Position numbers and translations under genes: made by a program | From: Atherinomorus stipes | Lineage: Eukaryota; Chordata; Actinopteri; Atheriniformes; Atherinidae | Reading direction: 5' to 3' | Length of the DNA: 64,000 nucleotides | NCBI GenBank assembly: GCA_023101725.1 | Contig: JALJCO010007865.1 | Span: 432,001 to 496,000 of the forward strand | Shown here: in pieces, positions 10,191-21,663 of the stretch | Numbering within the stretch: position 1 is the first letter of the stretch | Layout of the letters: the number at the start of each line of letters is the position of its first letter | The notes under the pieces: model-generated | What the model saw: the letters and a program-made list of their open reading frames with translations, nothing else | Database searches by the model: none | Told to the model about the DNA's origin: nothing

Positions 10191-12290
10191 CTGGCAACTT
10201 TAGAGTAAAGTTGTTTTGCAGGGAAGTTTATTGTAGCTCATGGTTTGTGCTACAAAGTGTTTTGGTGAGTAAAAATCCAAAATAGTGGTACTGTCAAAGC
10301 ACAGAGATATGGAGTCACCTTATAAAACACTGAAAATGAAAACACAAGTTAAATAAAAATTACGACCAATAATTCAGAGTATTTCTGTACTTATAGGGTG
10401 TAAAACTTTAATTATTCCGGTCCAAATCTTGCCTTATAAATTTTTTACCAGTGATTATTTTCTTGATTAAAAAATGAGTTACTATTGATTGAATTTTTCA
10501 AACTAAAAAAATAATGGATAAAAAATAACGAGCCTGTCTTGTGAATGGTTCTTTAAAAGGAACGGCTCCTCAAGATCTGGCTCCTTTAAAGGGCCATAAA
10601 CCCCATTTCTAGTGTGTAGCATGCTTCTGATGATCTCATGTGACCAAAGATCAGATCATGCAGGAACATCAGACTCTGAAACTGCATTTTGGCCTTTACG
10701 TCCTCTGTCTGCATATCAGAATACAAAACTGACCTTGAGTGCATGAAATTGGAGATTTCCAAAGAGTTGTTGCAAGTTTCCAGTCATGACTTGCCCAATC
10801 CTTCATCAGCTTTAGAGTACGGTTGATCAATACTTCTGTTAATCTGTCCATTAGCTCAACCATTGCTGGTAGTATTTTCATACTGTGTATCTGAGGCAGA
10901 GCATCCAATTTACTATTTTATTGTTCGGAGTCTTCTTTCATTCGTCCATCTCCACTGGTCTCAGATGACATGTGACATTTAGTAGTCGCAGAAAGCCTAT
11001 ATGGCTGCCTGCCATATTGTCTGTATTGGTGTGTGTCTGTGTGTGACAAATTTGGTGTATTCTCAGCCAGTCGGGTCACTTGGAGTATTACATGTGGCCT
11101 GCAGGGGCAATGGACAGAGAAAATGAAGGGCTATTAGAGAGAGGGAGGGAAGGAAAGACTGACAGGACAGATGGACAGAAAGAAAGACAGTGACATTTAT
11201 GCTAGAGGCTATGTGGCAGTGGAAACTGTCCAATAATGGTGATGTGTTCCTATCAGTCAAAGCAGGGCTGCAGTACAGCTCGCAGCCAAGCCCCTGCAAT
11301 ACTCTATGTGATATTAGATATAGTGTTGCAGCCAAAAACAAATAACGATAACAATCATGTTGATAGAAAAGGGCGAGTTTACATTTACAGATAAGGGGTT
11401 GGATCGCTCAGTTGCAGGCAATCTTTCTTTGTAATGCAGCAAAAATAGTTCTCCCCAGAGAAGAGAGGGAGGAAGAGGTTTTTCTGTTCAGCCGCATTTG
11501 CATGATGAGAAAGCGCTGCTCATATTCATCTTAGTAAAGTCACAGTAAATGACTCCAACAGCATTATCATCTGTTTTACGCAGGTGTGCGGCTGGGAAAA
11601 ATCACTCACTTCAATCAAAAAGCTGCAGCTCGCAGCGTAAGGAGCCTCATTTTTTACCATCATACTGGAGGACATAGGAATTAGAGGAGAGAGCCATGGA
11701 GAGTGGGAGGGAGAGCGACGTAATAACTTTGTTTTCTCTGTCGTTAAAGGCAGTGATTTTACCCACATGGCTATGAGATTATTTGTTTTAGAGTGTGCGT
11801 AGATTTTACCAGCATCTCAAGCATAGTAAACCACCTGACAGTTTTTATCAGCTTGGAATGACTGATTACTCTAGAGGACACTCAGCTCCTCCAAAGCATG
11901 TTCTTGGTGTTTTTGGTTAACTAAAGGGAAGAGGGTCGCATATGAATTGGAGAAATTATTTCTATGAATACACTGAGTACCGCCCATTTAATGTCTGGTA
12001 TCTTTAACATTGTCACAGTTTAAAAACAAACCAGATAAACGAGTTGGTTGCTTAATACAATTCCAGTTGGGCATAGAGGTCATCCCTATTTACTGCAGCC
12101 GCTAACTACTTGGCAAGAGCAAGTTAAAGTAAAAGACAACCTCCAAACATGGTTACACAAAACCCTGGACATGAATCTTCTAGATGGCAACAGCTGGTCT
12201 GAAGTGCAGAAGTTCTCAGATTTGGGGAAGGGATTAGGAAACTGTAGCCGAGGCACTTTTGTTTAGACCACTTGGGGTCTTGAAAACATT
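10191..12290. other. unassigned intergenic sequence
   Basis: No gene is supported. A small inverted pair 'TTTAAAAGGAAC...CTCCTTTAAAG' occurs at 10552-10590. The stretch 11460-11760 has balanced composition with motifs such as TTTGCATGATGA (11498 region) and could be unique sequence; see the separate entry. Confidence 0.4.
11460..11760. promoter_or_regulatory. candidate conserved noncoding element
   Basis: This block lacks repeat signatures and simple sequence. It includes an octamer-like ATTTGCATGATG, a CATATTCATC and TGACTCC-type motifs close together. This is only an impression of unique, possibly constrained sequence; no alignment supports it. Confidence 0.2.
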
Positions 12291-12419
12291 CTGGTCTACA
12301 CTCCAGACCAGTGTAGAAACAGTCTGCAAGCCGAGCGCCTTCATTTATACACCTGTGGCCATGGAAGTGATTGGAACATCATTTGGATGAGTGAGCAAAT
12401 ACTTTTGGCAATATAGTGC
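12291..12419 (-). mobile_element. Tc1/mariner-like terminal fragment
   Basis: Read on the reverse strand, the end is TGCACTATATTGCCAAAAGT, followed by a segment containing TTCCAATCACTTCCATGGCC and ACAGGTGTATAAATGAAGG. This matches my memory of a common fish non-autonomous Tc1/mariner terminus. A second end was not found. Sequence back to about 12048 may belong to the same element. Confidence 0.55.
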
Positions 12420-14218
12420 ATATATAATTACAGCATATCTAGATGATGATAGCCATTATTGTAGTTTTTAATGTGATTTTTACGGCACTCTGCTGTAATG
12501 CTTTTAATGATTTAAGTAAAGCACTTTGAATCATCTTGTACATAAAAATGTGCAGCAAATACAGTTGTCTTTTCTTGCCTTAAATGCAAATATCCAATCA
12601 GTTTTGGAGTCCAAGTCCTGCTGGGAAGCACATACCCTAACCTCAGATTTTAGTATAGAAAATCTCTTCTCTCAATGCAGCTTCTCTCTATAGTGTGAAA
12701 CTCTACACATGCATCAGTTTGAAGTCGCTCTGATCTGCACCAACTTTCTCTATCAATTTATACCAAGAGAAACAACAAAAGTGGTCAAGTCCAACCAATC
12801 GCTGTTCTTGTAGTTTCCATCTTTTATGGCTTTCCATAGCTGATGTGCACATTTTTAAAGTGGTGCATGCTAGCCATGGTGGCTCTTGACTCAGAATAAA
12901 TCCATTTCTGCTATGATGTTGTCAGTGAATATGCGATAAAACCTACAAAAGCGTCCTTTCAACACCCCTTCCAAGAAATCTGTGAAAGCTGATAGATAAT
13001 TATTGTTATCAAAAGCTTATCAAGCCAATTTAATTACACTGAATAGATAAATTTTTCCTTTTATTAATGGAGTTGAATAATTAAATCTTTTACATATTCA
13101 TAAAGAAATATCCACATTAAAGTTATTTAAGAAGAAACTTAAGAAATTCCTCAACTAATTTTGTAATCTTGTACAAAAAAGAAATATTTGAAACAAAATT
13201 ATTTTAATGGCTTTACTTAGACATTAGAGGGAAGTTTCTCCAGTGTGACTCTAATAAAAAACGCCATCCATTAAATTATTCTTTTCATCCATACGTTAGG
13301 GTGAGACAGTTACACTGCATGTTCCAAAATCCTTTACATACAGTCCTCTAGTACTGGAAGAAATTTAGAAAGCTCTTTCTGAATGTGATTTAATTGGCAA
13401 GTCTGTCTGTAAATCATCAGTGTTAAAATGTGTAAATGTTTTTTTTACAATGCAGAATAAGAGATATTTATCTGGCTGGTATAAACTGCCTATGACTGCG
13501 GTTTGCCTGGGCTTCTGTAATGCACCGCTTTTGTGAAAAGGATACAAAACTGAGAGAGACAGGGCCAAATCATGCTCGCCCCTGCTTTACCAGAAGAGCC
13601 AAAGAATAAAACATTTCATAAATATTTATACCTTTTTCTGATTTCAGATTCATCTCCAGCGCAGGAGGCAGGCATAACTCCTGCATGTGTATGCATGTTA
13701 GGGTTGGTGGCTCGGAGATTGGGGTGATTGTAAGCAGCCACCCTTGAGTCACTACTCAATCTTCGCAGGACACTAGGGCCGTCACTTTCTTTAAAGTTCA
13801 CACATCTGTTCAAACGTGGGTAAACTCTGAGAGGCAGTAACCCATTCAAAATGAAAAGCTACAGGCTGGAAATGCTTCAGGCTGGAAAGCTGCTTTGGGA
13901 TAGAGATGTGGAAGGTCGAGCAGGAAGAGGTGTTTTTAACATGCTGGCAGATGGAAGTGTGCGGTCAGAAAATACGCTGCAGGTCCCACTGTGACAACAG
14001 GTCAGGTGTAGCTTCAGAAGCTACCGTGCAATTAACAAATGAATCGGAGAGAAACAATAAAGCAGGATGGCGGGAGTCTATCCGTAAGAAAAGGTTTGTT
14101 TTGTTACTCATTGTATTTTCTTTTTGTTCTTTTTTATACGTATGTCTGTTCCAAGCGTTGTCAAACATCACAGCCCACATACGGCTATACGTTGGCATGA
14201 TTGTTAGTACTACTAGAG
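12420..14218. other. unassigned AT-rich sequence
   Basis: No gene or repeat family is recognised. Around 13010-13210 the composition is strongly A/T-rich. A 120-codon frame at 13906-14268 has no resemblance to a known family and runs into the MITE at 14219. Confidence 0.4.
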
Positions 14219-14322
14219 CAGGGATGGGCAAGTCTGAGTCAGGTGTGATGCAGGAGGGAAACTCCTAAAATCAGGATACACGCAGGAGACAGGCCTTCCA
14301 GGGCCGGAGTTGCCCATCCCTG
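14219..14322. mobile_element. 104-bp hAT-type MITE
   Basis: Perfect 13-bp inverted ends: CAGGGATGGGCAA (14219-14231) and TTGCCCATCCCTG (14310-14322). This end sequence is typical of small fish hAT MITEs. The flanks TACTAGAG and CACTAAGT agree at only half the positions, so the target duplication is decayed. Confidence 0.75.
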
Positions 14323-14360
14323 CACTAAGTACAAAGCTCCAACAGAGATCTACCTAAAGA

Positions 14361-14416
14361 CATATATATATATATATATACATACACACACACACACACG
14401 TATATAAATATATATA
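14361..14416. repeat. TA/CA microsatellite
   Basis: A (TA)n run is followed by (CA)n and a second short TA run. Mixed TA-CA arrays like this are common in fish DNA. Confidence 0.85.
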
Positions 14417-14487
14417 GACACTAGATCCGACATGTCGGAGTTTCGAACGTCAGCACCATCTTGCCACATTCAGCTCATTACATTATT

Positions 14488-14716
14488 TTGAAGGATTCTT
14501 TTTGTTCAACTTGGACCTTAATTCTAGGAGTTTATATGTGCATTTGCACAAAATTTCTGTGTTATTGTCCTCCAAACAATGTTTCTCGCCATCATAATGG
14601 GACTGAAGGGGGCAGTGGGCCTCTCTTTGAGACATTATCTGCAGCAAAACTGAATTTCACCAATACTGTCAGTGGAATGAACAAACGAAGGAGTACTATT
14701 GTCCTGTGAGTTCGGA
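14488..14716 (+). mobile_element. foldback family C, single-arm copy 1
   Basis: It shares ordered blocks with 44391-45130 and 60733-60958: 'GGACCTTAATTCTAGGAGTT', 'GACATTATCTGCAGCAAAAC', and 'ATGAACAAACGAAGGAGTAC' followed by 'TATTGTCC'. Only one arm is present. There is no coding frame of interest. Confidence 0.65.
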
Positions 14717-14721
14717 TAAAG

Positions 14722-15690
14722 GATGCGTCCCAATACACCCACGAGCCCTACTCTTTAGCCCTACCCCTAAATTTGGCGGGTTCCTGTGAAGGTAGTGCTT
14801 TCCCAATTCCTCTTTACATGTAGGGGTAGTGGGTATGAATCTAGCCCTTCAGAGCAAGGGGTGTCCGATGCCGACTTGCTGAGGAAGGGCCAGAGAAAAG
14901 GGAACAATGGTGTTTCCCCTCTGGCTTGGCAACCAGAAGGCAACAGAGTAGTGGTTGTGTCAACGTGTGGATGAGCTGTGGTAGGAACAGAGGAGACACA
15001 CGTTGAACTAGCGTTGGCTTCACACAGGAAGTTTTTTTTATTCCCTACATCAGGTTTCATGACAACATAACTGGTATTCGTCTTCAGTCTCATTTACATA
15101 CCCATGACTTATGTAGGATCATCCCAACTAAACATGTTCCCATACACTGAGACATCTTAATGAAAATCACTTGAATAAGGTCACCAGTTTGACAAATATA
15201 ATGATCTTTTATTTCAGAAATCTGTATTTTTTAACATTCTCAGTCTTTTAATTATTTATTTTAAGTCTCAATTAAAAGAAGAAATGAACAAATTAAATTC
15301 TATTTGTAAACTTTTTAATCTTAACACCTTTTATATTTATTCTAACCACATGAATTTAATCACAATATACAATTTCCCTTTGGTTACAATTTTCTCTGTC
15401 TTTTCTTATGATCACATTTCTCTAAATCACCTACAATATGACATTTCTATGTTGGAGTTAACCAAGAACGTACTTCTAGCTTCTATAAAACATAAGAAGA
15501 TACCATAAAGCATGAAAAACGCCACATGGTGCAAACTCAGTTCAATACAAAATCCGTTCACTCATTTCTCAGTTGTTTTGGGGTTATCTTCCCATACATA
15601 ATTACACATTACTGAATCCCGCTAGCATTAGCCCCAGTTAGCAGGCCGTTTTAAACTGCTGTTTCGTCATTTAACATTTAACTTGCTCAT
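14722..15690. mobile_element. GTCCCAAT-type DNA element, left part of a composite
   Basis: The left end contains GCGTCCCAATACACC, then TAGCCCTACCCCTAAATTTG. The reverse complement of 17800-17846 has the corresponding GGCCCAATCTCAATTC and TTAGCCCTTCCCCTTCATTT. These look like the two ends of one element of about 3.1 kb, now split by the insertion at 15691-17004. No intact transposase frame is seen. Confidence 0.5.
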
Positions 15691-17004
15691 TATAGATGGG
15701 TTTCCAAGCAACTTCACAGATAGGATGCGCGTGCAACCAGGGGGCAAGAAAACACAGGAAAAGCTTTATTGAACTATGAGAAGACGTGTGTTTATATGCA
15801 AGACTAGACTTCAAATGCAGATGGGGCCATGATATGACGTGAAAGTGTCAGGGAAATATAATGTTTGAGTTCTGGTATTTGTTCGGTTGCAAAAATCAAA
15901 ACATTGATGCATGTAAACGGTTAAAAATGGTGATAATAGGACAGTAGGAGTGACCGTCTTCAGAAACCCTCTCAGATAACTTATTTAGGTTCAGATACAT
16001 GATTTATTTAGTCTTTCACCATGGTCACCATGTCAGATTAAACCACCACGGTGGCAGAAATTATTCCCATGTTCTAGTCGGGAGACTGGTACTAGTAAAT
16101 ACCACAAATACAAACATCAAGGCCGCGATCAGTCATTGATCAGTTCACGGCTGCATCACAACAAGCTGTAAACACTGTAGCTGTGTGTGACAGCCGTCCT
16201 CTGCTGACACACGGAAAATAAAAAAGAAGAAAAAAACTGATTCTGGAGCCGTTTACTAACATTCAGGCTGCAGAGCAACGCATCCCGGAGATTTTATACA
16301 AAGTACGGGGGTCGTAAATCAGATGGTGTATGAGTTTGTACCGCTAGCTTGTTAGCAGTTAGCTAGTCTGTCTACTGTCTACCAGGATTTCACACAAAAC
16401 AAAAGCATTACGTTCCACAAGCAGCGAGACTCACTGACAGAAATGCAGGTGAGTCCCTAACAGCTGGAATCACCTCCTTTCCAAACGTAGTGATGATGTC
16501 ATCTTTGCCTGGTTTCATCCCAGACTAGTGAAAGTTGCTCCTGTATGGACTAAAAGATTAGACACTGGAGCTGAACCTGCTGTAGACAGACTGTTGTGGC
16601 CTATTTTGGTTTTAACAAAGAGTCTAAATGAAAGTTTAAGCTGCTTTCTAACTTATGTTTTTCAGGCAAATTTCAAATGAGGTCCAACACGAATAATATC
16701 CATGTTTTAACAAGAAAAATGCCGTTTCCGATGATGACTCCTTTGCCAAGTTAGTGTAATGGTAACAGAAATATAACACAGCAACGCTGCGTTGGTATTT
16801 TTTAATTCGTCATCAAAATACAGATTTATACAATATAATTTAGAACACAATGATCTCTGTGTGTTTCGTCAGGTTACTTTACTTTTTTTTTTTTTAATGA
16901 CAGGAGTGCATGTTTCACCATAGATTGCAGTACAAAACACAGGTTTTTAGCCCCCTGGTTGCGCGCGCAACTGTCAATGTTTGTAAACAGGAAACGCATC
17001 TATA
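15691..17004. mobile_element. 1.3-kb TA-flanked non-autonomous DNA element, copy 1
   Basis: The ends are TATAGATGGGTTTCC and its approximate mirror GGAAACGCATCTATA, compatible with a TA duplication. Just inside, both ends hold GCGTGCAACCAGGGGGC and its mirror near 16950-16968. A second copy lies inverted at 56939-58205 with shared landmarks throughout, including the block around 'ACCATGGTCACCATGTCAG' (16019) and the 'TAGCTAGTCTGTCTACTGTC' region. No frame longer than about 60 codons is present, so mobility would be supplied in trans. Gene capture of noncoding DNA could explain the long unique interior. Confidence 0.7.
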
Positions 17005-17086
17005 CAGAAATGCATTACTCAATACACAACAATATCATACATAGATGGATGCAATACACATTAATTTTGATGAATATATACTGAGT

Positions 17087-17239
17087 TGTGGTAGGACCAG
17101 AGGAGACACACGTTAAGCTAGCTTTGGCTTCACACAGGAAGTTTACTCTTCCGGTGTGACCTCTCTATTCTGTACCACAGTGCGAAGAAAACAAATTAAA
17201 TAGGGGTGTCATCTCTCATTAATCTAACCCGCTACAACA
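17087..17239. repeat. LTR-like segment with partial direct repeat at 14975-15036
   Basis: The segment starts TGTGGTAG and ends CTACAACA, a terminal inverted pair of the kind LTRs have. Its first 62 bases or so recur at about 14975-15036 (GAGGAGACACACGTT, then GGCTTCACACAGGAAGTTT). No flanking target duplication is evident. It could be a short solo LTR or an internal repeat of the surrounding element. Confidence 0.3.
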
Positions 17240-17585
17240 GCAACCTCCGGAGAGCGACAGGACTCGGAGAAGAAAACTCACAAATGTACATAGTACAGAT
17301 CATACATTTGTTCGTAATGTTAGCCAGACTAGCCATGCTAGCTAGGCTAAAATACTGATGAAAAGCTTGCAAAGGCTTTTCGGCAGTTAAAGACAACAGT
17401 CGTCATGGCAGCTTCTTCCCCACGTGATTGTTTTGTCTAATAATCAACCGAAGCATGATGATTAATGAAAAAAAGAAAAAAAACTGCAACTGTTAAGTCT
17501 GTGTTGTTGCTGGGTGTGTTATGACGAGACGTATGCACAAACGTCACTACACAGTTGTTTATGTGCCTGAATGTAAATGCAGCAG

Positions 17586-17846
17586 TGGTGTCCCAATTCC
17601 TTGAAGCCACAGCCCTACCCCTGTGGCTTCAATTCCAGGGTGCAGTGGTAGTAGATGAGGGCTGATGGTTGAAAGTAGGGGGGGCATTGTGATTGGGCCT
17701 AAGTGTGCATCCAAAACCCTTTATTTGAACAGGTATACACCCCTACTGGACCACTTCCTCTGTCCTAACAGGACTGAGACACCCCTGGTGAACGCGCAAA
17801 ATGAAGGGGAAGGGCTAAGGGGGAGAATTGAGATTGGGCCTAAGTG
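17586..17846. mobile_element. cluster of GTCCCAAT-type element ends
   Basis: GTGTCCCAATTCC at 17590 pairs with GATTGGGCCTAAG at 17692-17704. A second end, GAGATTGGGCCTAAGTG, lies at 17830-17846. The outer end probably partners the left end at 14722. Two related elements seem to be juxtaposed or nested here. Confidence 0.5.
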
Positions 17847-17849
17847 AGG

Positions 17850-19430
17850 CAGTGGATTAGAGGTTCCAAGACATTTGATGAATTATCAATCCATCCATCC
17901 ATCCATTAGCTTAATTGCTTCATTGCATGATTACAAGAAGCTTCCACCACTCAAACACTGGAACAATATTTCATTAGATCAACTTGCAACAAAACTGCAG
18001 CTCACTTCAGCGGCTTTAAAACTGTGCAAGGACGAACGCGCCATTTAATCTCATCAGAGATCACACTGTAATCCAACATAACAAACCTGTAAAGACCCTC
18101 AGAAAGCTGCTTTTATTGTTTTTCTTGAAGTATTACTCTGACACATTACAGGAGCACTTTTTTCTTCATAACGCCGATCAACACCCCCACCTCCCTCAAT
18201 CCTAATCAAATGATTGTCATCTCATGTCAGACGGTGAGAGGGGTAACCAAATAGAGAGAATGCCACTTGGGAGTACATCTTCTCTAATTGTGCCCTCCAT
18301 TTTGGCTTCCCTCTGCTTGACAGTTTCAGTTTTTGTTTTTTTTCCAGGAAGCGGAGATGTTGAACCAAAACAAAGCACAAAGACAAGTCAATTGCAAGCA
18401 TGTGAGGAGTCACCCTGATGAAACGTAATTGTGTTTTAACCTGATAGAGCAATATCCCTGCCCATAACTGTGTTTAACTCCTACTTTTGACATGCTGCCG
18501 AAAACACATTACAGCATGAGATGAGAGCTAGTATCAATCCTGCTCTTACTTTTTTTCCTGCAATAAAAAGTTGAATTTTACCCCGTTTCAATCTTTCTTC
18601 ATCCTTCTCTCCTCTTTATTCCACTCCTTGCACATCCTCCTCCTCTTTGTTGCAGAGGGGAAGGAAGGAAGAAGTGGAAACACATAGCATGTCTTCATTA
18701 AAGTGTCACTCCCCATTATTTTCGTCCTATCTCAATTAGCAGCAGGTTTAATAAAGGGCCTCTTCTTTCTCTCGCTCTCTCGCCAACTCTCTCCATCTCC
18801 AACTCTTCTTGTTTAACTGCAATCAGACTGAATGATGGAGTTGTTGCTCATAAAGTGATGAACAGAGTAGAAGGAAGTGAAACAGTGGAGAGGAGAGAGA
18901 AAAGGAAAAACAAGGAGTGCTGAGTACATGGGAGGAGGAGAAAAAAGAGCGGAGGTAGATCTGCACCAGTTTTCCTCAACGCATGGCTTTCTCCTCTGAG
19001 ATCAATTAGACGCTGCCGGCAGTGGCAAGTCCCCAGACTGATCCGCAGCTTCTGCTCTGGTTGGCGTGGTGGTGTGTCTGCATGTGTGTGTGAGAGAGGA
19101 GGAAGGAAAATGTCCAGTTCCTGCTATTATCACTGCACAGTGTCCAAGACTTCTTTGTGAGTTCAGCAGAAAGCAGGTAATGTGTCTGCAGGTCAGCTTA
19201 AGAAGACAACTTAAGACCAACCTAACACACACACACACACCCACAGATGCACACACAAGCTGAAATATCAACTTCATCAGAGCAGTGACAGCTAGCGGAC
19301 CAGTGTCGGACAAAGAACTTTAGCACACAGACACGATGTGAACCTGCAAAAGTGCAAGGCTTTGCAGAACTTGTGATCACGTGATCCACGCCTACAAAAG
19401 CCAGTCCGGTTATTCTGTATGTGACCTATA
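17850..19430. other. unassigned sequence with a short TCCA array
   Basis: There is a (TCCA)n microsatellite at about 17889-17906. The region 18600-18960 is C/T- or G/A-rich by turns. The block 18690-18770 (with TCAATTAGCAGCAGGTTTAA) lacks repeat features and may be unique sequence. A short CA run lies at 19226-19241. No gene is supported. Confidence 0.4.
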
Positions 19431-19431
19431 G

Positions 19432-19608
19432 CAGAGGTGGATACAGCAGCCACAAATCACACTCGAGGAAGACGATTCCCAAGTCACAATACTCAAGTAA
19501 AAGTAAAAAGTAGCCAACAAAAGACCCAAATAAGAGTAAAATGTAGGGCTGTCAGGTGATTAAAAATTAATCTAATCAATTACAGGATTTGTAATTAATT
19601 AATCTAAT
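19432..19608. mobile_element. two decayed MITE fragments (GCAGAGGTGG and GGGCTGTCAGG types)
   Basis: 19432-19545 contains GCAGAGGTGGATACAGCAGC and the 'CTCAAGTAAAAGTAAAAAGT' block of a common fish element. 19546-19608 starts GGGCTGTCAGGTGATTAA and is rich in TTAATC, as in another common MITE. The second fragment probably continues after 22472 (GCAATCGCATTTTAATCTC), with the THAP element inserted into it. Confidence 0.5.
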
Positions 19609-19734
19609 GGGCCCTTTTCGTAATTTATGCATACGTCACTCGCGCATACACGCAACTGCCGGTGAGGGTCAGAAAGCTTTGGAGACCCATTTGGAATAGA
19701 ATAGAGACTGGTCTTTACGGGGTTAATCACGACG

Positions 19735-19869
19735 ATGCCGGACTCTTTTTGTATTTTTGACTGCGTCAGTGGACGAGGGGAGAACTGTCCTAGATGGGGA
19801 ATACGTTTTTACTGGTTTCCCATGAAGAAACACCAGCGATCTGCCTGGATTTGTACATCACCGTGTTAA
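19735..19869 (+). pseudogene. THAP zinc-finger N-terminus, truncated
   Basis: From ATG at 19735 the frame gives 44 codons before TAA. It starts MPDSFCIFDC (C-x3-C zinc ligands at residues 6 and 10), then FYWFP at 25-29 in place of the family's FHRFP-like block, and a conserved-type Trp at residue 38. The later C-x2-H ligands are missing because the frame breaks. A THAP domain is normally about 80-90 residues at the extreme N-terminus of a DNA-binding protein or transposase. The matching piece in the right arm (22246-22360, reverse strand) has lost the ATG and one T, so it is also broken. Confidence 0.6.
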
Positions 19870-19998
19870 AACTGCCAGTGGCAGAGTCAGAAAGGGAAAG
19901 TGGTTTGGAAGTAGTTTTGGGTCTCCCCTGTGAAGCAGAAGTTTTCTTTCCCCAATCGCAACATCTCAGTGAGAAAAGCTTAAAAGTGAGATATTATA

Positions 19999-21277
19999 CA
20001 GGTACTTCCCCCAAAATTAAAATATCCGGAAAAAGTTCATTTATTTCTGTAATTCAGCTTAAAGGGTGAAATGTGCATATTGTATAGACAAATAATATGC
20101 AAATCAATATATTTCAAGCCTTTTTTTTTGTTTGGATGTTGCTGATTAGGACTTGCAGCTTAAGAAAACCTCAAATTCAAAACCTCAAAAAATTAGAATA
20201 TTGCATGAAATCAATTATAAAAGGATTTTAAAGCAAAAAAATCAGGCCCTCTAAAATAAAATCTTGCATCTGTACTTAATACTTGGTTTGGGCCCTTTTG
20301 CATGAATGACTGCCTTAACCCAGCGTGGCATGGATGCTACCAGCTTGTGGCATATCTCAGCTGTTATGGAAGACCAACATGCTTCCATCACAGCCTTGAG
20401 CTCTTCTTTATTGTTTGGTCTCTTCCTGTTCAGCTTTTTCTTGACGATGCCCCACATGTTTTCGATGGGGTTCAGGTCAGGTGTGTTTGCAGGCCAGTCC
20501 AGCATGGTGATCCATGGTTGTTGAAGCAGGATTTTGTACTTTTGGCAGTGTGGGCAGGTGCCAAGTCCTGCTGGAAGATGAAGTCTGCATCCTCATACAG
20601 CTGCTCCACTGAAACAAGCATGAAGTGCTCCAAAATGTCCTAGTAGACGGCTGCATTGATGCTGGACTTGATTACGCACAAAGGACCAACATCAGCAGCT
20701 GACATGGACCCCAGGTCATCACAGACTGGGAAACTTAACACTGACCATCTTCTCCAGGCTGCTGTCAGCCCTCCGGTTTCTACACCGTTTTCTTCCACAC
20801 CTCTTCCTTCCACTTGACTGTCCATTAATGTGCTTTGAGACCACTCTGAGAACATCCAGCTTCTTTTCTATCACTTTTTGTGTCTTTCCCACCTTGTGCA
20901 GGGAGTCAATGATGGTTTTCTGTACAACTGTCAGATCAGCATCTTCCCCATGATTGTCAATTCGTCTAAACCAAGACAGGGACTTTTTTAAAGGCTCAGG
21001 GCACTTATGGAGATGTTTTGGATTACTTACCTGATTAGACTGTGACACTGTGAACCTACAATACTGGAGCTTTTCACACTATTCTAGTTTTTAGTTTTTG
21101 AATTTGAGGTTTTCTTAAGCTGCAAGTCCTAATCAGCAACACCCAAACAAATAAAAGGTTGAAATAAATCGATTTGCATATTATTTATTTATACAATATG
21201 TAAATTGCACTTTTTAAGTTGAATTACAGAAATACAAGAATTTTTTCAGGATATTCTCATTTTTTGGGTAGCACCTG
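19999..21277 (-). mobile_element. Tc1-like transposon, full length but inactivated
   Basis: The ends are CAGGTACTTCCCCC and the mirror GGGTAGCACCTG, flanked by TA on both sides (19997-19998 and 21278-21279). Terminal inverted repeats are long, roughly 190-200 bases, and include 'TTGCTGATTAGGACTTGCAG' on both sides (about 20138 and, inverted, 21125). Total length 1279 bases is normal for Tc1 elements. The transposase lies on the reverse strand and is broken. It sits inside the THAP element, so it is the younger insertion. Confidence 0.9.
20251..21048 (-). pseudogene. Tc1-family DDE transposase, broken
   Basis: Reading on the reverse strand, the N-terminal part (from 21048) holds a helix-turn-helix-like DNA-binding region, including SLHKVGKTQKVIEKKLDV. 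The centre contains the second catalytic Asp in QQDLAPAHTAK. The C-terminal part (20251-20505) contains DWPANTPDLNPIENMWG, with the third catalytic acidic residue in NPIEN, as in DD34E Tc1 transposases. There is an in-frame stop just before DILEHFML, a frameshift between QQDLAPAH and DWPAN, and a further frame break between the N-terminal and central parts. The product cannot be functional. About 265 codons in the original frame suits the family (about 340) with some loss. Confidence 0.88.
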
Positions 21278-21456
21278 TACTTCTGCATGTCTGATCTTTA
21301 AAATTCCAACTTTATGGGGTAGCTGGTGTCAACAATAAGAAGGAAACGTGGTTTGGAAGCAGCTTGAGTGCCACCCGGTTAAAGCATGGGGGTGGCCAGT
21401 GATTGGCCAGCGGCCACCCCCGTAGCTCCGCCCCTGCTGTAACCTTTGCTGCAACT

Positions 21457-21663
21457 CCAGGGTCATTTCTCAATCTGCGTACTTGTGCGTACTTGCGTGC
21501 TCGTGGACTCGTGAAACGTCATCACCCGCAGTCCGAGTCGTGTTCCATTAAAAAGTTCGCTTCTCGGCAAGTTCACTGGAAATTCCCGGATGAAAACTTT
21601 CTCCGCCCATTTTACCGAGCATGCATCAGAGGAGGCAAACTAGGAATTGAGAAACGGCCCAGG
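21457..21663. mobile_element. 207-bp MITE with TTTCTCAAT ends
   Basis: The left end CCAGGGTCATTTCTCAAT and the reverse complement of the right end, CCTGGGCCGTTTCTCAAT, match at 15 of 18 positions. It is non-coding. It resembles fish hAT-type MITEs, but no 8-bp duplication is evident. Confidence 0.62.

Noticed and set aside
13906..14268. A 120-codon forward frame with a hydrophobic segment
   Set aside because: It ends within a hAT MITE and has no family resemblance; the hydrophobic stretch follows from a T-rich run.
20302..20643. A 113-codon forward frame
   Set aside because: It is antisense to the broken Tc1 transposase.
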